DNA of 64,000 bases from Zymoseptoria tritici IPO323 (taxonomy: Eukaryota; Ascomycota; Dothideomycetes; Mycosphaerellales; Mycosphaerellaceae), in assembly GCF_000219625.1 (NCBI RefSeq), contig NC_018211.1, forward strand, positions 992,001 to 1,056,000, read 5' to 3'. Position numbers and translations under genes: made by a program. Each line of letters opens with the position of its first letter. Position 1 is the first letter of the stretch. Shown here one piece after another: positions 55,397-64,000 of the stretch. The notes beneath the pieces are model-generated. The model searched no databases, was not told the origin of the DNA, and worked only from the letters and a program-made list of their open reading frames with translations.

Positions 55397-56204
55397 ATGA
55401 GTTCAGATATAATGGCCGACTTTAAATCCATACCAACTCTTGCCTCCAATAACCCCTACGCCGCTCAACAAAAACGTCGTGCAAACAGCGTGCCGCTCGC
55501 AACCATTCCCGCCGCCTCCGCTCCCAACGCTACCACCGACGGCTCTTCCACCCCACCAAAACGACAAGATAGCATGTTCAACACCGACACCACCAGCCGA
55601 AGCCAAAGTCCCGTCACAGCACCACCCCAGCCCACGCTCGTAACCCGACACTACAGTATTGGAACCGTACCGGTAGCGTACACGTCAACGATGCCGACTG
55701 GAGGACTGATGAGATCGAGGACGTACGGCATGGGAAGTCCGGTGATCGACCGTGCAAATGTGCCACTCTCCGACGACGACATCATCATCGTGACGGTCAA
55801 ATTGACGAATCGATTTCGGAAGAACTCGATTACTGGAGCGGAGGATTTACCGGGACGGTGGGTAGAGCGAATGCCTGGGCTGGGAGGGTGCGTTCAGACT
55901 GACGGTCTTGTGTTACCAGACCACAAAAGCGATCTTTCTTGCGACGGCTCTCGACTCGTGTAGCGCCTAGTCTTGATCATTCGGCGGAGAAGGAGGAGCG
56001 CTACAAAGCGGTCAAGATGCCGAGAGGGGAGTACAAGAAGAGATTTATCAAGAATGCGGACGGGAAGTATGTGGGAACAGAGCCGGAGAAGGAGTGGTGA
56101 GTCTGCTAAATCTCTGTTCCGTTCTCCACTAGTTCGTTTATGCTAATGTGTGCTGTGATGATAGGGATGAAGAGGAATTGGAGCGGGAGTACGGGCAGTA
56201 TTAG
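55397..56204 (+). CDS. Conserved fungal protein of unknown function, three exons
   Basis: Proposed exons 55397-55887, 55971-56096 and 56165-56204 (introns 83 and 68 nt; donors GTGCGT and GTGAGT, acceptors CCTAG and GATAG) give 218 residues. The N-terminal ~140 residues are Ser/Thr/Pro-rich with basic patches (QQKRRANSVP, PPKRQDSM, RSRTYGMGSP). The C-terminal 55 residues look conserved: YKAVKMPRGEYKKRF, then a DGKYVGTEPEKEW segment and EEELEREYGQY at the very end. I recall similar C-termini in unnamed filamentous fungal proteins. The first intron's acceptor is my least certain splice; ending exon 1 without it would truncate the conserved tail. Confidence 0.7.
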
Positions 56205-56824
56205 AATGTGACGATACATAGTATGCTGTCTTGATCGGGTACAGGCGATGGCGTCTGGATGATGTGAAGATATAGCGTAGGCTGTGATGTCAGGATGGAC
56301 TGACTGGGCATGTTTGAAGCTCACTTCATTGCGGGCATACCCAAGGCGGGCTGTGCAAGATAGTCAAAGCTGGAAAAGATAGCGAAGAGGGATGGAGGCT
56401 CGCATGTAGTGCTGATCGCAATGGTTTGCGTAATCGTAGTTTGTCGTGTACATGTGTATACCTTGGCGTTGGGCGTATCATGGCCCAGCAATGCTGGTTC
56501 GGCATGTACGAGAGATCTCGGAAGCGGTGACGATACCCACATGCAGTTTCGCGGTGCCTCCTTGTGGAACCACAGACGACTTCCATCCCACCTGTCCATG
56601 GCAGCAGCTGGAGCTTGGTCATTCTTGTTGCGCTCGGTGATGAGTCGTCGTTGGTACACCGGCTAAGCCTCTGCTTATCGTGACCATCGCCTCCAGCCCT
56701 TCACGCGGAAGAGTTCAAGCGGCTCAAGGGCAACCCTAGCTTCTTGATGGTGATTCTTCCCATCCTCGTAGACCTGTTCTCCAGCACCGCACAGAAGACA
56801 TTCTCGTCAGATGGTCCAACATGT
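56205..56824. other. Convergent intergenic region
   Basis: About 600 bp with overlapping short frames and no supported gene. Confidence 0.4.
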
Positions 56825-57372
56825 TCACTTCGCTTCTCCGTTCTCCTTCCCAGCAGCTTGAGCAAGCTTCCGCCGAGCACACTGTCGTGAGCGTCTCTTC
56901 GCCGACTTGGACTTCTGCGCGAATGACTCGGCTGCTGGCCCTACAACGATTTGCTCTGCTTTGGGCCTCATAGTTTTGGAGGATTTGGGGATCGGATTCG
57001 AGAGAAGCTGCAGATCTCTCGCCTTGCGTTCCCTTGCTTTCTTGCGCCTCTGTGCCGTGTTAAAGGCTCTCACGGCTTCGGGGTCCGATCGGTCTACTGC
57101 TGTCTGTTCCGGCGGTGAAGTAGGTTTTGGTGATGGTATGGCCTTTGCTTCCTCGCTGCGTCGAAGTTCTCTGGCTTCGGTTCGCCTTGCTTTCTTCAAT
57201 TTGGCTCTCGTGATTCTGTAGTTCGGATCAATCGCTTTGGCCTTGGCGGCGTCCTCCTGAGCTGAGGATACGCGAGATATTCTGAAAGAGGTCAGTGTGT
57301 GATCTTCACAGAATAATTCCGAGGCTGCTTCGATGGTCACGGGCAGAACAGACGAGGTACGTACTTCGCCAT
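56825..57372 (-). CDS. Small basic protein of unknown function
   Basis: Minus-strand exon 1 is 8 nt (57372-57365, MA + AA) and exon 2 is 57281-56825; the 83-nt intron has GTACGT and TTTCAG. The product is 154 residues and very basic: ARRTEARELRRSEEAKA, QRRKKARERKARD, KSAKRRSRQCARRKLAQ. It is helical and Lys/Arg-rich with no signal peptide, similar in composition to nucleolar or ribosome-biogenesis proteins, but I see no named motif. An alternative is a non-ATG start at 57340 with no intron; the spliced ATG model is better because it has good splice sites and a normal start. Confidence 0.65.
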
Positions 57373-58721
57373 GAGATCCGGTTGATAAGAGGTTGTCCGA
57401 TCGACCTTCATCAATTCTTCATCAAATTCCGGCCGATGGATCAGCAAATGGCCTAGCCAAAACGTTTGGCGAGATGAAGTTCTCTCAGCTCCCGTTCTCC
57501 GAATCACCTGATTTCCAAGATTCTCGCGTGCGGTTCGCGCTGCAGAGATACGTCATTTTGTCAACGGCGCGGCATCCCACCTCGCTTTCTGGCTCCCGAG
57601 CTGACAGGACGAAACGAGGGGCATGCGGCGGTGTCGCATTTGTGCATCGTATATCCTTGTCCGACGATGTGCCTGACCTGACCAGGTACTGCAGTAGAAC
57701 TATCACCTTGCACATGGACGGCGACTTCTCCCGTTCACAACGATGCACCTTCACTGGGAGAAGTCTCTACATAGTCCCTCGGCGATCATCTCGCCTCCAA
57801 CGTGCAAACTAATCCCCACCTACTACAGCCGCAACGGGCAATTGCGCAAAGTGGAGTTGATTCGACAGCAAAAGTGTGCCGTGCCGTCTCTCCAAGAGAA
57901 CGTGACCATCGACGATTCGACGACGCGTAGAACTATCCCCGGAGGTGGGGCGGTCTGGCTTTTCGCTGCAGCAAGGAATGGGCGCTTCCTCTCGAGCACT
58001 GACTGCCAATCACTCTGCACAGCCCTGACAGCTCCCTTGCTGACAGGCGGTAGCGTTTGACAAGGAAGGTTCCTTGCGGGCTTCTTCGGCTCGGAGTGGT
58101 GTGAGAGCAGAAACCTTGAAGTCCAAGAGTCAAATCGTCCATTGTTCCCGCGCGCGCGTCTCGATCTTTGCAGTCTCTCTTCAAATCGACATTTTTGTGA
58201 GGCGCGAGATGAACGTCAACCGTCTACCACCTTCTTGACCTCACCCTTCTTGAACGTCTTGCCGCATTCTCGACCGCCGCATTCCTCAGCCACTGGCGAA
58301 ATTGCCAGAACGAGGTAAGCCACTTCACGATCCAGACCGGCTGGAATAGAAGTGCAGGGAACGGGCACGATCATGAGCGATCAATGCGCGATTGCTTCGT
58401 CCAACTTCACAGCTTCTGCAGCCCGACCACCCCGGCATGATCACCAACTAATGAATCAATCCTGAAACAGAATTTTACCCCATCGCCCGGAGTCCTCTCC
58501 TCTCCACTATCGTGATACCCGCGCTGGGATAATCGCGCTCGATCTGCCCGCCCGCTTCCGACGCACCCCATCTTCTCAACTTCACAGCCCACCTTCGAAA
58601 TCCGTCAACCAGGAATCCACGTCCAACGGTCGGACAAGGTCATCAAACCACGAGCCCAACGCGTCATTGGCACCGCTCTTGCATCCCACATTGCCCAGAA
58701 CAACCATACTCGCCGTTGACA
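57373..58721. other. Divergent intergenic region and forkhead leader
   Basis: About 1.35 kb between divergent genes. A + frame 57393-57812 (139 codons) begins at a non-ATG codon and is not convincing. The 3' part is CT/CA-rich leader of the forkhead gene. Confidence 0.4.
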
Positions 58722-61163
58722 ATGTCAACGACGCGCCGAAATCCGCCGCTCCAAGTCTTTGAGGACGACGCCGGCACCGCGTATAATGCCGCCGCCGCCG
58801 ACCAGGACGTCGAATCTGCCCTGCTAAACGCTCTCGGACCTCTGAGCGACGCGTCCAGCAAGCACAATCAGCAATTCAAACCATCCACACGCTCGCGCCC
58901 GGGCTCGTCGCCCTCGAAGAAGGACAGCTCACCCGCACGGCCGATGAGCCGGCACACCATCATCGACTTCAAAATTCCGCCGCCAAAGGAAAAGATGTTT
59001 CACTCCAATCCACCGACGAAGAACGGCAACTTCTACAACATGAATCAGCAGGTCGCACCCAAGCCGCTGTATTGGGGTTATGGAGCGCCCGTTGGCAAGG
59101 AGAACATGGATAATATGATGCATGCAAGTGGAGGCGCAGGTGTGCCATATGGTCAACACCCGGCATACATGTCCTCCGATCCGCACTCTCAACATCACAT
59201 GTCCTCCGACATCTATTCCCACCACCACATGTCCTCCGAGGCCGACTACAGCTACAAGGGTCCAATGAAACGCGGCATGGTGGAATCGGCACCTCTCAAG
59301 CCTGTTGTCAAGAAGCAGCGGATGTCCGAGGATGGGTCATTCGACCTGCCAAATCCTGAAGACATGCCATCACTCTCAGACGACGGCACGAAACCACCAC
59401 ACAGCTATGCAGAGCTTATCGGCATGGCAATTCTCCGCGCACCTAACCGCCGCCTGACTCTTGCACAAATCTACAAGTGGATCTCAGATACGTTTCAATT
59501 CTACAAGGGCTCAGAAGGTGGATGGCAGAACAGCATTCGTCACAATCTCAGTCTGAACAAGAACTTCATCAAGCAGGAGCGACCGAAAGACGATCCAGGC
59601 AAAGGCAACTACTGGGCTATCAAGCCTGGTGAGGAACGCGCTTTCCTGGCCGGAAAGAAGCAGCCTGTCAGAAAGATGATGAACCCAGACGGCTCGCAGT
59701 ATGGGCATGGACTATCTCTTCCTTCTGACCCTGCCTCTTTCCGGCCGTCGAGTGCACCAGCTGTCTCAAACTTCACGATGGGACCAACCTCGTCAGTCAA
59801 GCGATCTGACACCCGAGACATTGACTCGGCCAAGTTTCCAGATGAGGCGGATCTTTCGTCTGACGGCACGATTGAGGCGTCGGATCCGGCACTTCAGGAC
59901 GAGGAGACACACATTGACGACTCAATTGCCATGCCGCCGCCACCCGTCCACATGCGTTCATCTCCGCCACCAGCCGACCTTGGCTCTTCTCCTCCAATGA
60001 TCAATCAACACCGCAGAGACACACCACCTGCAGCACAACGACCGCCTTCGTCGAGTCGTTCTGCTGGTCGTCGAGCAAAGTTTGCTGGTGTTCAAGATAG
60101 CGGATACTGGTCCTCGATCGAGTCGTCTGCCGCTCGTGGCGCCACGCAACAACTCGCTGCAGACTCCAATGAGATCCGAGCCCATCGCATCAAGAAGGGG
60201 CGCGCCGAAGCAGAGATTGCCCGCATGCGTAGCTCATCCTTCGACAGTCCGAGCAAGCACCAGCCTCAATTCCGCGGCACGCAAAACGACTTCTCCTCAC
60301 CCGTTCACAAGGAGAATCCACTCACGCCCGCCGTTGTCTTCAAGCGTCCAGCTCGGCCACCACCATCCGTCTCGCCAAACACCAACCTGCGAGATCACCG
60401 TAACAGGGTCCGGGCTCTGATGGGCTCCCCAGCCAAGACGTTCAGTCCCATGCCCGACGCGAACTCATGGAGCCCGGCATTCACTCTCGGAGCAGAGCAT
60501 CCCGTCGGTCTGACGCCTTTCATTTCGCCACTCAAGCAGGGTCAAACTCCGTGGAGGCCTCTTGCCGACACACCTGGCGCCTACAACATGACGTTCAGCA
60601 ACACCGGCTTTGATATCTTCATCGATGCTCCGGAAGAGCTGGTCACTCGCGGTTCGCCCGAGAAGCGCAGTGTTCGCCGACCTTCTCTCGCCCGCGCTGC
60701 CACCAGCACGGGTATCCTGGCAGACATCACTGGCAGCTCCAAGAGCAACAACCCAATGCTGACCGCAACGAACGGCAGCCCATTCTCATTCTCACCATTC
60801 CTCTCCAAGCCAATGCGAGCAATGCCTACTCTCGACTCGCCTCTCAAACAAGTCCACCAACCCGGCGACGATTCCACATCCGACCTCAGCTGGCTGGACG
60901 CCAACCTTGGCGGCGCCGAAAACTTCAACACTATCAACAGCATGTCACAACACGAAGCCACGAAGAACGATGTCTCTCACCTCTTTGGTGTCGATCTTCA
61001 CAGCGACGGCAGCGAAGAAGGAATTGATCTGTTCCAGAATTTTGGCAAAATTGGTTCGACGATGATGCCCGCTCCAAATCGCGCGAATGGTAGTCCCGTG
61101 AGACGCAACATGGGACCGCCCGCAAGACCGAGCATGGGCCGCAGTGCTAGCAGCAGGTGGTAG
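58722..61163 (+). CDS. Forkhead transcription factor (Sep1/Hcm1-like)
   Basis: A single exon of 813 residues from the ATG at 58722. One forkhead domain lies at about residues 223-312: [35 protein letters not shown] (in part), then [21 protein letters not shown] (the recognition helix with NSIRHNLS) and [13 protein letters not shown]. There is no FHA domain, so it belongs with Sep1/Hcm1-type factors and not with Fkh1/Fkh2. The rest is disordered and full of Ser/Thr-Pro sites ([27 protein letters not shown]), suitable for CDK control. An N-terminal stretch has [20 protein letters not shown] repeats. Such factors drive periodic cell-cycle genes and septation in the nucleus. Confidence 0.92.
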   Translation: MSTTRRNPPLQVFEDDAGTAYNAAAADQDVESALLNALGPLSDASSKHNQQFKPSTRSRPGSSPSKKDSSPARPMSRHTIIDFKIPPPKEKMFHSNPPTKNGNFYNMNQQVAPKPLYWGYGAPVGKENMDNMMHASGGAGVPYGQHPAYMSSDPHSQHHMSSDIYSHHHMSSEADYSYKGPMKRGMVESAPLKPVVKKQRMSEDGSFDLPNPEDMPSLSDDGTKPPHSYAELIGMAILRAPNRRLTLAQIYKWISDTFQFYKGSEGGWQNSIRHNLSLNKNFIKQERPKDDPGKGNYWAIKPGEERAFLAGKKQPVRKMMNPDGSQYGHGLSLPSDPASFRPSSAPAVSNFTMGPTSSVKRSDTRDIDSAKFPDEADLSSDGTIEASDPALQDEETHIDDSIAMPPPPVHMRSSPPPADLGSSPPMINQHRRDTPPAAQRPPSSSRSAGRRAKFAGVQDSGYWSSIESSAARGATQQLAADSNEIRAHRIKKGRAEAEIARMRSSSFDSPSKHQPQFRGTQNDFSSPVHKENPLTPAVVFKRPARPPPSVSPNTNLRDHRNRVRALMGSPAKTFSPMPDANSWSPAFTLGAEHPVGLTPFISPLKQGQTPWRPLADTPGAYNMTFSNTGFDIFIDAPEELVTRGSPEKRSVRRPSLARAATSTGILADITGSSKSNNPMLTATNGSPFSFSPFLSKPMRAMPTLDSPLKQVHQPGDDSTSDLSWLDANLGGAENFNTINSMSQHEATKNDVSHLFGVDLHSDGSEEGIDLFQNFGKIGSTMMPAPNRANGSPVRRNMGPPARPSMGRSASSRW

Positions 61164-61797
61164 TACGTGCTATCTATGCCTCGAGCGAGGAACGAAGATG
61201 AACAACGTGAAGATGATTGACGACTGCATGACATAACAAAGCAGTGACTACAAAGAGTCATCAGATTGAACCGCACAGAACGTCGAGGAACGACGGACGG
61301 GAAGATGAAATTGTGCAATCAGGACAGGTCAGGAGAGGATGGTCAGGATGGAGTTTTTGGTCGCTTGACACTTTTCAATGTTGCTACTGTTCTGGGCTAA
61401 GGATGGATCAAGGGGAACGGACGACCCTCACGCGACGATGAATTTGAAACGGCCTTGCGATTGCTTTACTTTCTTCTACTTCGAGAAAAGAAACCTCTTT
61501 TAATTGCTCGAGGCTTTTTCTCCACTTGTTGAGTTGGGTCTGCTGCTATTGCTGCTCGATGATTCTGCAGATACCGAATAATGCTTACCTTTGTCACGTC
61601 ATGCGACTGTACTCGTCATCGTGAAGCGCTGCTCTCGTTATGTATGTCGTACACCTCAAGAAATACAACGCTGTCCTGATCAATGTTGACAGAGCGCCAA
61701 GCAATCTGAAGGAAGTCCAACCTCGAAGCTCCAAAGCAAGCCGTCGACAGCACATCGTACGACAGCAATTCAGGCTCCGAGAAGGACCACAACAGCA
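61164..61797. other. Intergenic region between the forkhead gene and ureF
   Basis: About 630 bp of presumed 3' UTR followed by ureF promoter. No gene is seen. Confidence 0.4.
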
Positions 61798-62562
61798 ATG
61801 GCTGTGACAACAGCACCTTCTCTCCACGCCCTCCTCCTGCTGTCCGACTCCGCGCTGCCTCTCGGCTCCTTCGCCTTCTCCTCCGGTCTAGAATCCTTCC
61901 TCGCCCACAACAACCACACATCTCTCCATTCAAACCCTCAAGCTAAACTCACCGCATTCGACAGATTTCTAGCACAGTCAATCTCAAACGTAGCCAGCAC
62001 CTCCCTCCCCTACGTCCTCACAGCCTACCATCACCCATCCCAACTCCCGGAATTGGACAATGACTTCGACGCCAGCACGCCCTGTACAGTCGCCCGGAGA
62101 GCAAGCATAACCCAAGGCAGAGCACTCATCGCCGTCTGGGAACGCGCCCTCTCGGCCTCCGCGAACGTCAACTCGGAAGCCTCCATTGCTGTCTCGACTT
62201 TCGCGACCCAGCTGAAAAGCAACGCAGTCGATGCCTTTGGGATGCACCTCCAAGCTCATTTCCCACCACTGTTTGGCGGCGTGTGCTCAGCTTTAGGCCT
62301 CTCAGCTCACGAGACGAGCTACCTCTTCCTCCTTAACCATGCAAAAGCGGTGCTGTCAGCTGGTGTGCGAGCGAGTGTTATGGGACCTTATCAAAGCCAG
62401 GCTACACTCGCGAGCGCGGCGTTGCAGGAGTGTATTAATGCGTGCGTTGCGAGCCAAAGTCGAGCGGAATCGAAAGCAGAAGATGCGGTGGTCACCGTGC
62501 CGACGATGGATCTTTGGATGGGAAGGCATGAGTTGCTTTACTCGAGGATTTTCAATTCTTGA
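61798..62562 (+). CDS. ureF: Urease accessory protein UreF
   Basis: A single exon of 254 residues. The N-terminal LLLLSDSALPLGSFAFSSGLESFL is the UreF signature, and later parts (TQGRALIAVWERAL, FGGVCSALGLSAHETSYLFLLNHAKAVLSAGVRASVMGPYQSQATL) complete the all-helical UreF fold. UreF works with UreD and UreG to deliver nickel to urease in the cytosol, so the organism should have an active urease. The C-terminus ends MDLWMGRHELLYSRIFNS as in other fungi. It converges with the LTV1 gene (98 bp between stop codons). Confidence 0.94.
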   Translation: MAVTTAPSLHALLLLSDSALPLGSFAFSSGLESFLAHNNHTSLHSNPQAKLTAFDRFLAQSISNVASTSLPYVLTAYHHPSQLPELDNDFDASTPCTVARRASITQGRALIAVWERALSASANVNSEASIAVSTFATQLKSNAVDAFGMHLQAHFPPLFGGVCSALGLSAHETSYLFLLNHAKAVLSAGVRASVMGPYQSQATLASAALQECINACVASQSRAESKAEDAVVTVPTMDLWMGRHELLYSRIFNS

Positions 62563-62660
62563 TAAAGCTGATTTATCCGCTCTATGTGAGGCATGGGTAT
62601 CTATAATGGCATGAACATAACGCTAAAGAGCACGAGATGGACGATCTGGCAGGCCACGGA

Positions 62661-64000
62661 CTACTTGGCTGCAGCGCTCTTCGCGCCAGTCTTCATCCTC
62701 GCCGGACCAAGCTGCGATCGAATCTCATCCAGCTGCTCCATTCCGGACTGTGGCCCACCACGCTTGACTCTCCGACCAAGCTTGCCAGTCTTGCTATGGC
62801 TTCCCAGGAAGTCGTCCATAATACCGTCGAAGTCGCTTCGCGTCAGCTGCGGTGCTTCGGAGTCCGTCGCTCGCGAGTAGCTTGAAACCCCACTCACGCC
62901 GCTCATGCCTGATGCTGTGCTATATCTGCTGGCTTTGGATGCTTTGGACAGACCGGTCATGCCCGACATCGCCGAGGCGTTGTCAGCCAGAAAGTCGTCT
63001 TCTTCCTCCTCTGGGAACTCGGCCATGGAGTATGCGTTCTCGAACTTGTCGAAGCGGTCGTCGAGTAGTGTCAGCTGGCCGGTTCTGGCTAGGGCGGAGG
63101 AGGTCATGGAGTAGTTGGTCGTCGAGGTCTTAGCTCCCTTGCGCTTCTTGCGACGGCCACTGGCGAGAGAAGAGAGTACAGAAGATTCCAGGGTTGAGGG
63201 CGCCAGAGGGTTTAGCTTCGCAGGTTTGGCATGGCCGGCTTTGTCGGCGGCCTTGAATTTCTCAAACTCTTCCAACCATGCACCTGCTGTAGGGTCCGCA
63301 GGAGGCTGTGCTTGCACGTCCTCTGGCGGTTTCGCATCCTCTCCCTCTGGCAAATTGAGATCTGCTAATGAGACATTTGAAGGCGGAGGTGATCCTGGCG
63401 CTTTGATGGTGTCGTCGCTTTCCCACCCTGCGTCGTCCTCCTCGAACAGTTGCTGCTCGCCGTACAGATCCCACTCATCCTTCTCCACCTCGTATCCATC
63501 TTTGGTCAACTCGGCGAAAATGTCCTCTTCATCATCCACGTACTCTTCGTCCTCTAACGCCTCCAAAACCTCTCGCAGCCTGGGGTCCATATCCGGCTGG
63601 AAACCCGCGATCTCATCCGGTACATCTTGCTGATCTTGGTATGACCTCCGCTGCACGAACTCGCTCGGTAGCACCTCCTCCGGCAACAGACTCCTCGCCA
63701 CGCTCGACGTCGTACTGCTCATTCCCACACTCCTCGTCTCAGTCAAGTCCATATCCCGCAACACATCCTCCAACTTCTGCTTGCCCTTTCCCTTCTGTGT
63801 CGGTGCATTCGCTTCCACCCACGTGACGGGACCCTCCCCTGTTCCCAGATCTTTCATATGCTGCATGTAATCGTATCGTGTGTCATCGTAGAAGACACCA
63901 TGTTGCGCCGCCTCGCCTTCGTTCTGCCTGACTGCTGATCCGAATTCGTCTTCCAAGTCGCCTCGTTGCTTCACTTTGTGACTTCTGTATGAGGCGCCTG
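62661..64000 (-). CDS. ltv1: Ltv1 ribosome-biogenesis factor, 5' truncated by window edge
   Basis: The minus-strand frame is open from the right edge to the stop at 62661; the only nearby start-like codon (63974) is GTG, and the frame continues past it (GASYRSHKVKQRGDLEDEF), so the start lies beyond the window. Visible parts are YDYMQHMKDLG with the acidic low-complexity block DMDPRLREVLEALEDEEYVDDEEDIFAEL, WDLYGEQQLFEEDD, FDKFENAYSMAEFP and the C-terminal FDGIMDDFLGSHSKTGKLGRR. These match Ltv1, which helps assemble and export the 40S ribosomal subunit and is released after phosphorylation. At least 446 residues are present. Confidence 0.93.
   Translation of the reverse strand, partial: GASYRSHKVKQRGDLEDEFGSAVRQNEGEAAQHGVFYDDTRYDYMQHMKDLGTGEGPVTWVEANAPTQKGKGKQKLEDVLRDMDLTETRSVGMSSTTSSVARSLLPEEVLPSEFVQRRSYQDQQDVPDEIAGFQPDMDPRLREVLEALEDEEYVDDEEDIFAELTKDGYEVEKDEWDLYGEQQLFEEDDAGWESDDTIKAPGSPPPSNVSLADLNLPEGEDAKPPEDVQAQPPADPTAGAWLEEFEKFKAADKAGHAKPAKLNPLAPSTLESSVLSSLASGRRKKRKGAKTSTTNYSMTSSALARTGQLTLLDDRFDKFENAYSMAEFPEEEEDDFLADNASAMSGMTGLSKASKASRYSTASGMSGVSGVSSYSRATDSEAPQLTRSDFDGIMDDFLGSHSKTGKLGRRVKRGGPQSGMEQLDEIRSQLGPARMKTGAKSAAAK

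Overview
The window is nuclear DNA of a filamentous ascomycete (Pezizomycotina; the gene set and short introns suggest a Dothideomycete, but this is inference). Evidence: genes on both strands interrupted by 49-90 nt GT-AG introns with CTAAC/CTGAC-type branch sites, an RBAP48/Hat2 protein, a forkhead factor, a Trk potassium transporter, Yih1/IMPACT, Prp45/SNW1, XRN1, and nuclear-encoded mitochondrial proteins. There is no operon structure, CRISPR array, phage, or recognisable intact transposon.

Layout. 0-13 kb: a 5'-truncated ubiquitin-interaction protein; a divergent pair of mitochondrial genes (bL19m and an unassigned protein); a small secreted six-cysteine protein; glycogen synthase; acetoacetyl-CoA synthetase. 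13-22 kb: a 15-nt minisatellite, a secreted Thr/Ser-rich protein, the divergent pair CFIm25/NUDT21-like and Dug3-like glutamine amidotransferase, a tRNA-Pro-like relic, a small ankyrin protein and a single-pass membrane protein. 22-37 kb: the divergent pair Prp45/SNW1 and Yih1, a decayed gene, a Ser-rich protein with 3.9 kb of gene-free upstream DNA, and XRN1. 37-46 kb: Hat2 (divergent from XRN1, with an unusually long and open first intron), Trk transporter, a broken archaemetzincin, and a three-exon SAM methyltransferase. 46-58 kb: a secreted Gln/Asn/Gly-repeat protein with a GPI-like tail, a peroxisomal (AKL) acyl-CoA dehydrogenase, a quinate/sugar transporter, and two unassigned small genes. 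58-64 kb: a forkhead factor, UreF, and Ltv1 cut by the right edge.

The genes are mostly housekeeping: RNA processing and decay (CFIm25, Prp45, XRN1), ribosome assembly (bL19m, Ltv1), chromatin (Hat2), translation control (Yih1) and metabolism (glycogen, acetoacetate, acyl-CoA, quinate, urease). The accessory material is three secreted proteins, two pseudogenes and several long gene-poor gaps. A recurring feature is the tiny first coding exon: 4, 8, 8, 10 and 13 nt in XRN1, the Dug3-like gene, a small basic protein, the methyltransferase and Hat2. Exon coordinates were read by eye from splice motifs and frame continuity. No clearly new multi-gene system was found; the most unusual loci are the two decayed genes, the open Hat2 intron and the repeat-rich secreted protein.
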